Shown one piece after another: positions 1-8,352 of a DNA stretch of 64,000 bases; the first letter of the stretch is position 1; each line of letters opens with the position of its first letter. The notes beneath the pieces were generated by a model that was not told the origin of the DNA, searched no databases, and was given only the letters and a program-made list of their open reading frames with translations. The DNA comes from SYFY01 sp031385325. GTDB taxonomy: Bacteria > Pseudomonadota > Gammaproteobacteria > Pseudomonadales > Azotimanducaceae. Both the position numbers and the translations under genes were made by a program. The stretch lies in contig JANNBJ010000234.1 of assembly GCA_031385325.1 (NCBI GenBank), positions 1-64,000 on the forward strand. The letters are read 5' to 3'.

Positions 1-17
1 GCATCCCTGCACCACAC

Positions 18-45
18 GGGAAGGTCTGATCGATCAGACCTTCCC
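18..45. repeat. Perfect palindrome upstream of the serine hydrolase gene
   Basis: A 28-bp perfect inverted repeat with arm GGGAAGGTCTGATC meeting its complement with no spacer. Its 24-bp core recurs at 21133-21156 with one difference in the two central bases, and both copies are followed by a TAAAT-type stretch on the plus strand. There is no T-run on either side, so an intrinsic terminator is not supported. An operator or a genome-specific palindromic repeat fits better, but the function is unknown. Confidence 0.75.
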
Positions 46-107
46 TAAATGACATGCGCCTGCAAATACCCCATTCTCCGGCGCTGAACTCAACAGTTGG
101 AAGCTTT

Positions 108-1448
108 ATGAAATCAGCGCTGAGAGGGGTAATGGCCGTCGGCATCGTACTGGCCATCGTCACCATCGCTTCCCCGGGATTGCTTGGCTTTTCAATCTGG
201 CGAATCCCAGCCTTGTTACCCGTCGCCACCGGGCTCGCTGCCAAGCTCGGTTGTTCTAGCCACTTTTTATCCGGCTTTGCACAGGACCGAATCGTTGCTG
301 ACCTCATGTCCTATTCGCCGGTTTCCAAACTGGTGAACCTGACCTTTGACGAATCCAGTGCCACAGCGGATCTGTTCGGCCAGGCACGTACCCGCGCAAT
401 TTTCCGTCCGGGACTTGGTTGTACGCTGGATATCGGCGATACCAGCGCACTGAACGATCTGGTGGTTGCACCGGTCAAGCGTGACGCGGTGATTGAAGTC
501 GCCATCAATTCGCAACTTCAGGAAGCGCTGAATCAACTGCTGGCCGACGATGAGCAGGCGCAACTACAAACCCGCGCACTCATCATCCTGCATAACGGTC
601 GACTGGTCGCCGAGAGTTATGGCCCGGGCATCACTTCTGACACACAGCTCCACGGCTGGTCCATGGGCAAGAGTGTCACCTCGATGCTGGTCGGTCGCCT
701 GCACACCCTCGGCCAGTTGCCAGCCCGGGATGATCCACTGTTTGCCGAGTGGTCCAACGACAAGCGTGCCAACATCCGCCTTGAACAGCTCCTGCAGATG
801 AGTTCCGGTTTGAGCTTTGACGAGACCTACGCACCGGGTTCGGATGCCACGCGCATGCTGTTTCTCGAGCACAGTACCGTCACCGCACCGATGGCGGGGC
901 CGATTGAGCAGGCACCCGGCACTCACTTCAGTTACTCATCCGGTACTACCAATCTCATCATGCAGCATCTGCGCCAGACACTTGGTGGTAGCCAGGCGCT
1001 GCTGAACGCCTGGAATGAAGAACTGCGCCGACCACTGGGGCTTGCGGACACTACGTTCGAACCGGATCCGGATGGCTTGCTGGTCGGCAGTTCCTATATC
1101 TATGGCTCCGGACGAGATTGGGCGAGACTTGGCCAACTCATGCTGCAACGGGGCCAGTGGAATGGTTCCACCCTCATCGATGCAGACTGGATCGATGCGG
1201 CGACAACCCCTAACAAAAGCACCAACGAACGTGCTTACGGCTATCAGTTCTGGTTGAACCGGGGTGATGACAAACTGCGCTGGCCACACCTGGCACAGGA
1301 TGCGTATGCGATGGAGGGCAATCGTGCCCAGACGGTCATGATCGTACCATCACGCAATACGGTACTGGTTCGTCTGGGCTGGACCGCCAACGGGTACGAT
1401 TTTGATCCACGGTTCGGTGTCCTGCTCGATCTGATTCCTGCCGACTGA
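108..1448 (+). CDS. Serine hydrolase of the class C beta-lactamase / esterase fold
   Basis: A 446-residue protein with an N-terminal hydrophobic segment (about residues 7-25) that is probably a signal peptide or anchor. The penicillin-recognition fold motifs are visible: SMGK (Ser185, Lys188) and a Tyr-Ser-Ser triad element at about residue 276, in the Tyr-x-Asn position. Families with this fold include EstB-like esterases and 6-aminohexanoate dimer hydrolases, and the substrate cannot be told. I chose the ATG at 108 because GGAAG lies just upstream and the signal-like segment follows directly. An in-frame ATG at 54 has no ribosome binding site. It converges with motD, with 7 bases between the two stops. 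Confidence 0.85.
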   Translation: MKSALRGVMAVGIVLAIVTIASPGLLGFSIWRIPALLPVATGLAAKLGCSSHFLSGFAQDRIVADLMSYSPVSKLVNLTFDESSATADLFGQARTRAIFRPGLGCTLDIGDTSALNDLVVAPVKRDAVIEVAINSQLQEALNQLLADDEQAQLQTRALIILHNGRLVAESYGPGITSDTQLHGWSMGKSVTSMLVGRLHTLGQLPARDDPLFAEWSNDKRANIRLEQLLQMSSGLSFDETYAPGSDATRMLFLEHSTVTAPMAGPIEQAPGTHFSYSSGTTNLIMQHLRQTLGGSQALLNAWNEELRRPLGLADTTFEPDPDGLLVGSSYIYGSGRDWARLGQLMLQRGQWNGSTLIDADWIDAATTPNKSTNERAYGYQFWLNRGDDKLRWPHLAQDAYAMEGNRAQTVMIVPSRNTVLVRLGWTANGYDFDPRFGVLLDLIPAD

Positions 1449-1455
1449 TAACAAG

Positions 1456-2580
1456 CTAGTCGTTCGAAAAGAGCAGACCACCCTGTGCAGTACGACGCTG
1501 TGGCACATCGGACACGTCGTCATCGCCATGTCGAACAACGGCAAAGGCACTCGACTCCGGAGTGGCGTTGAGATTGCGTGGCAGCTTGCCGTCATGCGCA
1601 ACGACGATGACCACACGCCGATTTTTCGCGCGCCCCTCGGGACTCGCGTTGGTGGCAAGCGGATGATTCTCACCGTATCCCACGGCCGAGATTCGTTCGG
1701 CATCTATGCCATCCTGGGTCAGAATCTCGGCAACCGCCGATGCACGAGCAGAAGACAGCTGCCAGTTCGATGCGAATCTGCCCCCATTGACCGGCACGTT
1801 GTCGGTAAATCCCTCGATCGTAACCGGATTTTCGAAGGTACTGAGCCAATCGACGATGTCCCGCAGATACGCCACCGCTGCCGGTTTCAACTGGGCGCTG
1901 TCGGGCGCAAACGAAATTTCTGCATCGAGGCTGATTTCCAGCCACCGTTCGTTAGAGGCAATGTTCAGCCCCTTGTTTCTGGAGATTCCACCCAACGCGC
2001 TGGTGACATGCTCGTGAGACGTCAGCATGGCAGAGTTTCGCGCCTGGGCCGGTTGATCACGAGGGGTGTCAGTCGCGGTATCCACAACTTCCGATGTGAC
2101 CGTGGCGACGGGTTCGCCAAATTGAAGCGGGTCCATCGTCAACGATGAATTTTCGAAGATGCCGGCAAAGGTCTTTGACAGCTTCTGATACTTCTCCTCG
2201 TTGATCGAGGAAATGGCATACATCACCACAAATAATCCCAGCAGCAGCGTCACGAAATCGGCATAGGACACGAGCCATCGATTGCGGGAATCCTCACCCG
2301 ACGGACCGCGGCCACCCCGGCGGGATTTCTCCCGGCTCGTGGTTCGGCTCCTTGGAGTCGAATGGTTCGATTCAAGCGATTCCACAGTTCGGTTTGCACC
2401 CTCGCTCGATCGGGTTGATGGCAGCTGAAAGTCATCGGCATGGGTCAGGCCAGGCGACAGAGTTTGGTCAAACGGCCGGTCAAAAAGCACTGATGAAGCC
2501 TGCAACAACTCGTCTGATTCACGCGTTTGCAGACGCGGATCAGCCTGCCCGATGACCGGTTCCTGGCGTGCATTTGTCAT
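1456..2580 (-). CDS. motD: Flagellar stator protein MotD (MotB family)
   Basis: A 374-residue MotB-family stator subunit that anchors the motor to peptidoglycan and carries the ion-conducting Asp. The transmembrane segment (about residues 102-124) begins RWLVSYADFV, with Asp108 as the expected proton-relay residue, followed by the plug-like NEEKYQKL. An OmpA-type peptidoglycan-binding domain covers about residues 220-335 (GFTDNVPV, NWQLSSARA, NRRV). The wording around the membrane segment matches Pseudomonas MotD rather than MotB. The 100 residues before the membrane segment are unusually long, polar and probably disordered. Even so, the ATG overlaps the motC stop as ATGA and supports this start. 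It ends the fliL-motD gene run. Confidence 0.93.
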   Translation of the reverse strand: MTNARQEPVIGQADPRLQTRESDELLQASSVLFDRPFDQTLSPGLTHADDFQLPSTRSSEGANRTVESLESNHSTPRSRTTSREKSRRGGRGPSGEDSRNRWLVSYADFVTLLLGLFVVMYAISSINEEKYQKLSKTFAGIFENSSLTMDPLQFGEPVATVTSEVVDTATDTPRDQPAQARNSAMLTSHEHVTSALGGISRNKGLNIASNERWLEISLDAEISFAPDSAQLKPAAVAYLRDIVDWLSTFENPVTIEGFTDNVPVNGGRFASNWQLSSARASAVAEILTQDGIDAERISAVGYGENHPLATNASPEGRAKNRRVVIVVAHDGKLPRNLNATPESSAFAVVRHGDDDVSDVPQRRTAQGGLLFSND

Positions 2581-3329
2581 GTTGACGATCGCTCGAAATA
2601 GCTGGCCAGTCGTGTTTCGATGGTCCTGGGATGTTCTCCCTGGGCCAACGACACCACACCGTCGATCAGCATGTCATCGAGGTTGGCGTCATCCAGCACG
2701 AGCATCTTCAGCCGCTCTGCCAGCGGCAGGAACAACAGGTTCGCCACCGCGACGCCATAGACGGTGGCCACAAATGCCGAAGCAATGCCCGGTCCCAACT
2801 GGTCAGGCTCGCTGAGATTACCCAGCACCTGCATCAATCCGAGTACAGCGCCAATAAGTCCGATGGTAGGCGCGTAACCCCCCAGGCTTGCGAATACCGC
2901 CGCGGCATCCAGCTCGCGTTCGAGCTTGCGCTGGGTCTGGATTTCAAGAATTTCCCGAATGGTTCGCGCCGGTGTGCCATCAACCACCAGGCCCAGGCCA
3001 CGCGCGATGAAAGGATCCTTGGTCGAGTCAGCAATTTTTTCCAGACCGAGCATGCCGTCACGACGAGCGATCTTGCACCAGTCGCCGACCATCGATGCAC
3101 GCTTGTGAGGGTCAAGGCGTGGCGGATAAAACAGCCAGCGCGCCATACTGAACGCGCGCGACAGCGTACTGACCGGTGTCTGCACGACCACGGCGCCGAA
3201 GGTGCCACCAAAGACGATCAGCAGTGCGGGTAGATTGATCAGGGACGACAGGTAGCCGCCCTCCAGAGCATTGCCTGCAACAATGGCCCCAACGCCGATG
3301 AGGATTCCCGCCCATGCGAGTCTATCCAC
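2577..3329 (-). CDS. motC: Flagellar stator protein MotC (MotA family)
   Basis: A 250-residue MotA/TolQ/ExbB-type inner-membrane stator subunit, partner of MotD in torque generation. Its N-terminus (DRLAWAGILIGVGAIVAGNALEGG) has the family pattern. The conserved region GGYAPTIGLIGAVLGLMQVL and the second proline in NLLFLPLAERLK are present, and the cytoplasmic loop is rich in charged residues. The open frame reaches to 3431. I place the start at the GTG at 3329, which overlaps the fliA stop (GTGGATAG) and gives the normal MotC length. Earlier GTG/TTG codons lie deep inside fliA. It is coupled to motD by an ATGA overlap. In Pseudomonas cheY, cheZ, cheA and cheB separate fliA from motC, but here they are adjacent. 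Confidence 0.92.
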   Translation of the reverse strand: MDRLAWAGILIGVGAIVAGNALEGGYLSSLINLPALLIVFGGTFGAVVVQTPVSTLSRAFSMARWLFYPPRLDPHKRASMVGDWCKIARRDGMLGLEKIADSTKDPFIARGLGLVVDGTPARTIREILEIQTQRKLERELDAAAVFASLGGYAPTIGLIGAVLGLMQVLGNLSEPDQLGPGIASAFVATVYGVAVANLLFLPLAERLKMLVLDDANLDDMLIDGVVSLAQGEHPRTIETRLASYFERSST

Positions 3330-4056
3330 GTTCAGCGTCAATCCAATGAGCGACACGAGCACGCAGACGTATGGTCGCTGCGCCCATGATCTGGCAAACA
3401 CGAGACTCGGTGACACCGAGCACCGCGCCAATTTCCTTCAGATTCAACTCTTCGTCGTAGTACAGCGACAACACCAGCTGTTCGCGTTCAGGCAGTGTTT
3501 CGATGGCAGTGGCCAGTTGCTGACGAAAAGACTCCGCCATGTGAACATCTTCGATCGGGTTGTCATCCATGACATCAGGCGAATCGGAATCGGTTTCGGA
3601 CAGCTCTTCCAGGCTGAACAGCCGCGCGCCTCTGGAGTCCGCCAGCATGCCGTGGAATTCTTCGAGATCAATGCCCATCTGTCCTGCGACTTCCGTGCCC
3701 ATCGCCTCACGGCCAGTGATCGATTCAACCTTGCGAGTCGCATCGCTGATCGCTCGGGCATTACGATGTACCGAGCGAGGAACCCAGTCGCCACGGCGCA
3801 CTTCGTCCAGCATGGCGCCACGAATGCGAATGCCCGCATAGGTTTCGAAACTCGCACCCAGACCTGCATCAAATTTACTGACGGCTTCGAGCAATCCGAT
3901 CATGCCAGCCTGAATCAGGTCATCGACCTGCACACTGTCTGGCAGTCGTCCCATCAGATGATGGGCGATCCGTTTCACCAGCAACTGATGCTGACGGACC
4001 ATTTGCTCAGTGTTGCCCGACACCGAAGCGTATGCGGAAACCGGTCGATTACGCAT
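3322..4056 (-). CDS. fliA: RNA polymerase sigma-28 factor FliA
   Basis: A 244-residue flagellar sigma factor that directs RNA polymerase to late flagellar genes (flagellin and flgM here). Region 2 is visible as VDDLIQAGMIGLLEAVSKFD and the following GIRIRGAMLDEVRRGDWVPRSV. Region 4 is the helix-turn-helix EIGAVLGVTESRVCQI near the C-terminus. The ATG at 4056 overlaps the fleN stop as TGATG, and the TTG one codon earlier is a less likely start. It is held inactive by FlgM (49989-50285). Matching sigma-28 promoters are seen at 35875-35901 and 49932-49958. Confidence 0.97.
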   Translation of the reverse strand: MRNRPVSAYASVSGNTEQMVRQHQLLVKRIAHHLMGRLPDSVQVDDLIQAGMIGLLEAVSKFDAGLGASFETYAGIRIRGAMLDEVRRGDWVPRSVHRNARAISDATRKVESITGREAMGTEVAGQMGIDLEEFHGMLADSRGARLFSLEELSETDSDSPDVMDDNPIEDVHMAESFRQQLATAIETLPEREQLVLSLYYDEELNLKEIGAVLGVTESRVCQIMGAATIRLRARVAHWIDAERG

Positions 4057-4886
4057 CAACCGACCCGGCGTTCGGCAACCAGTCGCTCCACGAAGAACTC
4101 GAGATGGCCACTGGCAACTGCTGGAATGGGCCAGCTGTCCACCGTCTCGGCCAACCGCAACAGCGCGCGCGCCGACTTGCTCATCGGATAGAGTTCTACC
4201 ACCGCACGCTGCTTGCGCACGGCACGACGCAGGTGATCATCAAACGGAATGGAACCGGCGTGAATCAGCTGAATGTCGAGGAACCGTTCACTCACGCTTT
4301 GCAGTTTCTCAAACACCTTCAGACCGTCTTCATCGCCACGCACCATGTTGGCAACTACCCGTGCGCGTTCGATGCCATAACGCTGGTTGAGCACCTTGAT
4401 CAACGCGTAGGCATCGGTGATCGACGTCGGTTCATCGCAGACCACCACCAGAATCTCCTGGGCAGCGCACAGAAAGCTGAGTACCTCGTCGGAAATCCCG
4501 GCCGCCGTGTCGATCAGCAGAACGTCCATCTGATGCGCAATATCGCTGAATGCGCTGATCAATCCAGCATGCTGGCGTGGACCGAGTCGAACCATTTCCT
4601 GCATGCCAGATGCCGCCGGAACGATGCGCATCCCCATGGGTCCTTCAATCAACACATCGGCAAGCCCGACACTGCCATCCAGCACATCCTTGAGGTTGTG
4701 TCTGGGTTTCAGCCCGAGCAGTACGTCGACGTTGGCAAGGCCGAGGTCAGCATCGAGCAATGTTACCCGTCGCCCCAGTCGCGCCATGGCAACGCCGAGA
4801 TTCACGGATACGTTGGTCTTGCCAACACCACCCTTGCCGCCTGTCACTGCAACGACCTGGATCGGTCGTAGGCTTCCCTGCTCCAT
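4056..4886 (-). CDS. fleN: Flagellar number regulator FleN/FlhG (MinD-like ATPase)
   Basis: A 276-residue ParA/MinD-family ATPase that limits the number of polar flagella and, in Pseudomonas, antagonises FleQ. The deviant Walker A motif GGKGGVGKT is near residue 17. Further motifs are LLDADLGLANVDVLLGL and the Walker B-like VLLIDTAAGISDEV. A basic, hydrophobic C-terminal tail could be the membrane-targeting helix. I chose the ATG at 4886 because AGGAG lies 9 bases upstream, and the frame opens further to a TTG at 4904 without such a site. It sits between flhF and fliA, the usual FleN position. Confidence 0.95.
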   Translation of the reverse strand: MEQGSLRPIQVVAVTGGKGGVGKTNVSVNLGVAMARLGRRVTLLDADLGLANVDVLLGLKPRHNLKDVLDGSVGLADVLIEGPMGMRIVPAASGMQEMVRLGPRQHAGLISAFSDIAHQMDVLLIDTAAGISDEVLSFLCAAQEILVVVCDEPTSITDAYALIKVLNQRYGIERARVVANMVRGDEDGLKVFEKLQSVSERFLDIQLIHAGSIPFDDHLRRAVRKQRAVVELYPMSKSARALLRLAETVDSWPIPAVASGHLEFFVERLVAERRVG

Positions 4887-4996
4887 TACCTTTCGCTCCT
4901 GCAATCAAGTCCACCACCAGACCACGGTTACGCGATCCACATCGGGCTCGGAGGCGTGGCTTGTTACGCATGGTCATCCATGCGAAACAGCCGGCC

Positions 4997-6235
4997 TCAA
5001 GAAAAGTTAGTACGCTTTCCGGATCGGTCAACGCCGCGCAGTGCCCATTGGCTGACATTCGCGAGGTTGGCCGCACAATGACTGTCATCGATGGTCTGGC
5101 CGAAGCCAAGCCACTCAATCGGTCTGGCAGCGCGTTCGTCCGCAAGCAGTACTGAAAAAGCTGCGCCTAGCGTTTCTGCCTGATCCAGTTGAGTCAGCGC
5201 GATGACACTGTCCGGACTCGCCCGCTCCAGTGCCCTGGCCAGCAATCGTGGCTGCGCCACTGCCGACAGCACCAGAACATCGATCGGCGATCCACGTGTG
5301 CGCCTGGTTGTTGAAGGTTCACCATCAGTGTCAATCAGCAACAGTCGATGACCCTGACGGCACCAGGCGGACACGTCTGGTTCGTCCGTGACATGAAAGT
5401 CAACGCCAAGCAGCTGGGCCAGGTGTTCCAGCTTCAACGTGCCTCCCAGCCGATGCTGGTCGGTGCTGAGCAGCACGACTCCCTCGGTGCCGTGTACCAG
5501 AACGAAGGACGTGACGAGCCTTGAGATGAGCGCCGTCTTGCCATGGCCAGATGGACCGGTGAACCGATAAGCACCCGGCAACAATGTGCCGGTATCCAGA
5601 TCAGCGGTGATCGGCCCGGTTGGCTCCACCAGTTGACGGGCGATCCGTTCGGCAAGCCCGACCCCATCGGATTCACTGACCAGATGCGCGATCACTGATT
5701 CGCTGTAGTCAAGATCTGTCAGCAGTTGCGCATCGGCGTTCGCGGTTTCAGGTTGGGTCTGAATGTTTTTTGCACGCTTGCGACCCCACCAACCACCGCC
5801 GGCAGGTTGCTGCGTTGGCCAATCCACCGTCGCTACCCGACTGCGTGGTGATGCGTCTTCCCGCGGCTGTGAGTCGAGTCCCGTTTGTTGTGGGGGCAGC
5901 CCACTCTCCGGGACAGGACCTACACCAAATTCTGCCGCGCCAAAGACAGTAGAGCCGATGGTCGCGGGCGCTATGGCATCCAGCGCTGGTGCGAGATTGT
6001 TCAGCTGTCGCTCGCTGCAGGCGGTAATCCTGATCCTGCCATTATTCGAATCCTGTTTCAGGATGATTGCGTCTGGTCCGAACGCTGCCCTGACATCAGC
6101 CAGAACCGAACGCATGGCACTGCCAGTGAACTGACGAATGCCCAGTTCCTCGTTCCTGGATTTTACTGCCGCTGCTGACTTTGCTGGCGCCTTTGCAGCC
6201 TGTGTCGATGACGACGTTGAAGATTTGCCTCGCAT
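4997..6235 (-). CDS. flhF: Flagellar placement protein FlhF, divergent SRP-type GTPase
   Basis: A 412-residue FlhF homologue, recognised by position and by the N-terminal pattern FTGSAMRSVLADVRAAFGPDAIIL plus a C-terminal NG-type domain. FlhF marks the cell pole for flagellar assembly. The P-loop is GPSGHGKT (residues 227-234). Three motifs depart from the family: the DTAG region reads DTDGE (302-306), the TKxD guanine-specificity motif reads TQLD (348-351), and the TTT after the P-loop is replaced by TALIS. The ATG at 6235 has AAGGAG 8 bases upstream, which decides the start. It lies 51 bases from flhA and 110 from fleN. Nucleotide binding may be weakened. Confidence 0.9.
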   Translation of the reverse strand: MRGKSSTSSSTQAAKAPAKSAAAVKSRNEELGIRQFTGSAMRSVLADVRAAFGPDAIILKQDSNNGRIRITACSERQLNNLAPALDAIAPATIGSTVFGAAEFGVGPVPESGLPPQQTGLDSQPREDASPRSRVATVDWPTQQPAGGGWWGRKRAKNIQTQPETANADAQLLTDLDYSESVIAHLVSESDGVGLAERIARQLVEPTGPITADLDTGTLLPGAYRFTGPSGHGKTALISRLVTSFVLVHGTEGVVLLSTDQHRLGGTLKLEHLAQLLGVDFHVTDEPDVSAWCRQGHRLLLIDTDGEPSTTRRTRGSPIDVLVLSAVAQPRLLARALERASPDSVIALTQLDQAETLGAAFSVLLADERAARPIEWLGFGQTIDDSHCAANLANVSQWALRGVDRSGKRTNFS

Positions 6236-6285
6236 AATTGCTCTCCTTGTCTGCTCGTGTTCTTGCGAACTCAATCAGCCTGATC

Positions 6286-8352
6286 TCAGCCCGCGCGTCC
6301 GATGGTGGCGATGACCGTGATCTGCTTGGTTTCCGGAATCTCCTCAAACGCGAGGACATGAATCACCCGCCGTGACAACTTCACAAAACGTGCAAGCATC
6401 CCTCTCAAAGTAGCAGACACCAGCACAACTGCCGGCTTGCCGGCGATTTCCTGCTTTTCAGAGGCAGCTATCAAAGAACGCGACAGTCGATCCGCCAATC
6501 CTGGCTCGAGAACGGGAGCCTGATCGCTACCCTGTCGACGTGCCTGATCCAGCAATTGTTCAAGCTCGGGTTCAAGCGTGATGACGTCGAGGCTTTGTTC
6601 AGCGCCGTAGATACCCTGCACGATCATGCGTCCGAGCGAGGCGCGAACAGCCAGCAGCAGCATCGCCGGATCCTTGTTCGTTGCCGCTGCATTGGTGATG
6701 GATTCAGCAATCGTGCGCAGGTCCCTGATGGGGATTTTCTCCGCCAGCAGGTTCTGCAGTATTTTCAGCAGCACGGACAGCGAGACCGCACCCGGCACCA
6801 GCTGTTCGGCCAGTTTCGGTGCCGATTCACCCAGCATTTCCAGCAACTTCTGCACTTCATCGTGCCCCAGCAGTTCGGCTGCGTGATCCTGCATGATCTG
6901 ATTGAGGTGAGTCGCGACCACGGTGCTGGCATCGACCACGGTATAACCCAGAGATTGCGCGGCCTCGCGTTGTGAGCCGTCGATCCAGACTGCAGGCAAA
7001 CCGAAAGCCGGGTCCTTGGTGGCGATGCCATCCACACGGCCGAAGACTTCGCCCGGGTCGATCGCCAGAAATTTGTCGTTGTAGATTTCTGATTCACCTG
7101 CTGTGACACCCAGCAGCGTGATCCGATAGCCGTTTGGCAGCAGATCAAGGTTGTCCCGTATATGTACTGAAGGCACAAGAAAGCCAAATTCCTGCGACAG
7201 CTTCTTGCGTACCCCCTTGATGCGCTTCAAGAGCTCACCACTCTGGTTGCGATCAACCAGCGGTATGAGCCGATAGCCGACTTCCAGCCCCAGCACATCA
7301 ACCGGCGCAACGTCCTCCCAGCCAACGTCAGCATTTGCATCGCTTGCGACCGGCGCTGCGGCAACGGTTTCACTCGTCTCAACCACTGGCTTGTTGGACC
7401 GTTCGGCAATGAGCCACGCACCAACTCCAGCAATCAGCGCAAGCGTAATGAAGATGAAGTGTGGCATGCCTGGGACCATGCCAAGGATGAACATGATCCC
7501 GGCCGACATACCCAGCGCACGAGGATCGGCAAACATCTCGCCCATGATCTGCGAACTGACATCTTTCTCACCACTCACCCGCGTCACGATAATGGCCGCT
7601 GCAGTGGACAAGAGCAGCGAGGGAATCTGAGCGACCAGGCCATCACCAATCGTCAACAGTGTGTAGTTATGCAGCGCCGCGGCAAACTCAAGATCATGTT
7701 GCGCCACACCGATGAACAAACCACCGAACACGTTGATCAGCATGATCAGGATGCCAGCGATCGCGTCGCCCCGAACAAACTTGCTGGCGCCATCCATCGA
7801 TCCATAAAAGTCTGCCTCTCGGGAGACATCTTCGCGTCGGGATTTGGCCTTTGCCTGATCGATGATGCCGGCGTTCAAATCAGCGTCGATCGCCATTTGT
7901 TTGCCCGGCATCGCGTCGAGAGTAAACCTGGCGCTGACTTCGGAAATCCTGCCGGCGCCCTTGGTGACCACCACAAAGTTGATGATGACGAGAATGATGA
8001 ATACCACCAGGCCCACAACATAGTTGCCACCTACCAGCACTTCACCAAACGCCTCGATGACATGCCCCGCAGCCGCGCCGCCGTTGTGCCCTTCGATCAG
8101 GACAACCCGGGTCGAGGCAACGTTCAGTGCCAGTCGCAGCAACGTCGCCACCAGCAGGACGGTTGGAAAAGCCGAGAACTGCAATGGCTGGAGTGCATAA
8201 ATGCCGGCCAGCAATACCACCAGAGAGAGGGCGATATTGAAGGTAAAGGCAGCGTCCAGAAGCCACGTCGGAACCTGTATGGTCATCAAGGCCAACAACA
8301 GCAGGAGCAGTGCTGGAATACCCAGACCTGCCTGCACGATCCGACTCATCAT
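6286..8352 (-). CDS. flhA: Flagellar export gate protein FlhA
   Basis: A 688-residue integral membrane component of the flagellar type III export gate, of normal family length. The N-terminal half has about eight transmembrane helices and the FHIPEP-family cytoplasmic loop (AGRISEVSARFTLDAMPGKQMAIDADLNAGII). The C-terminal half is the cytoplasmic substrate- and chaperone-docking domain. It forms the nonameric ring under FliPQR-FlhB. The ATG overlaps the flhB stop (ATGA), so the two are probably translationally coupled. Confidence 0.98.
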   Translation of the reverse strand: MMSRIVQAGLGIPALLLLLLALMTIQVPTWLLDAAFTFNIALSLVVLLAGIYALQPLQFSAFPTVLLVATLLRLALNVASTRVVLIEGHNGGAAAGHVIEAFGEVLVGGNYVVGLVVFIILVIINFVVVTKGAGRISEVSARFTLDAMPGKQMAIDADLNAGIIDQAKAKSRREDVSREADFYGSMDGASKFVRGDAIAGILIMLINVFGGLFIGVAQHDLEFAAALHNYTLLTIGDGLVAQIPSLLLSTAAAIIVTRVSGEKDVSSQIMGEMFADPRALGMSAGIMFILGMVPGMPHFIFITLALIAGVGAWLIAERSNKPVVETSETVAAAPVASDANADVGWEDVAPVDVLGLEVGYRLIPLVDRNQSGELLKRIKGVRKKLSQEFGFLVPSVHIRDNLDLLPNGYRITLLGVTAGESEIYNDKFLAIDPGEVFGRVDGIATKDPAFGLPAVWIDGSQREAAQSLGYTVVDASTVVATHLNQIMQDHAAELLGHDEVQKLLEMLGESAPKLAEQLVPGAVSLSVLLKILQNLLAEKIPIRDLRTIAESITNAAATNKDPAMLLLAVRASLGRMIVQGIYGAEQSLDVITLEPELEQLLDQARRQGSDQAPVLEPGLADRLSRSLIAASEKQEIAGKPAVVLVSATLRGMLARFVKLSRRVIHVLAFEEIPETKQITVIATIGRAG

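Noticed and set aside
18..45. Palindrome as an intrinsic terminator
   Set aside because: There is no T-run on either strand after the stem in either copy.
3271..4191. A 306-residue open frame on the plus strand across fliA and motC
   Set aside because: It is antisense to clear, overlapping flagellar genes, has no family signature and no ribosome binding site.
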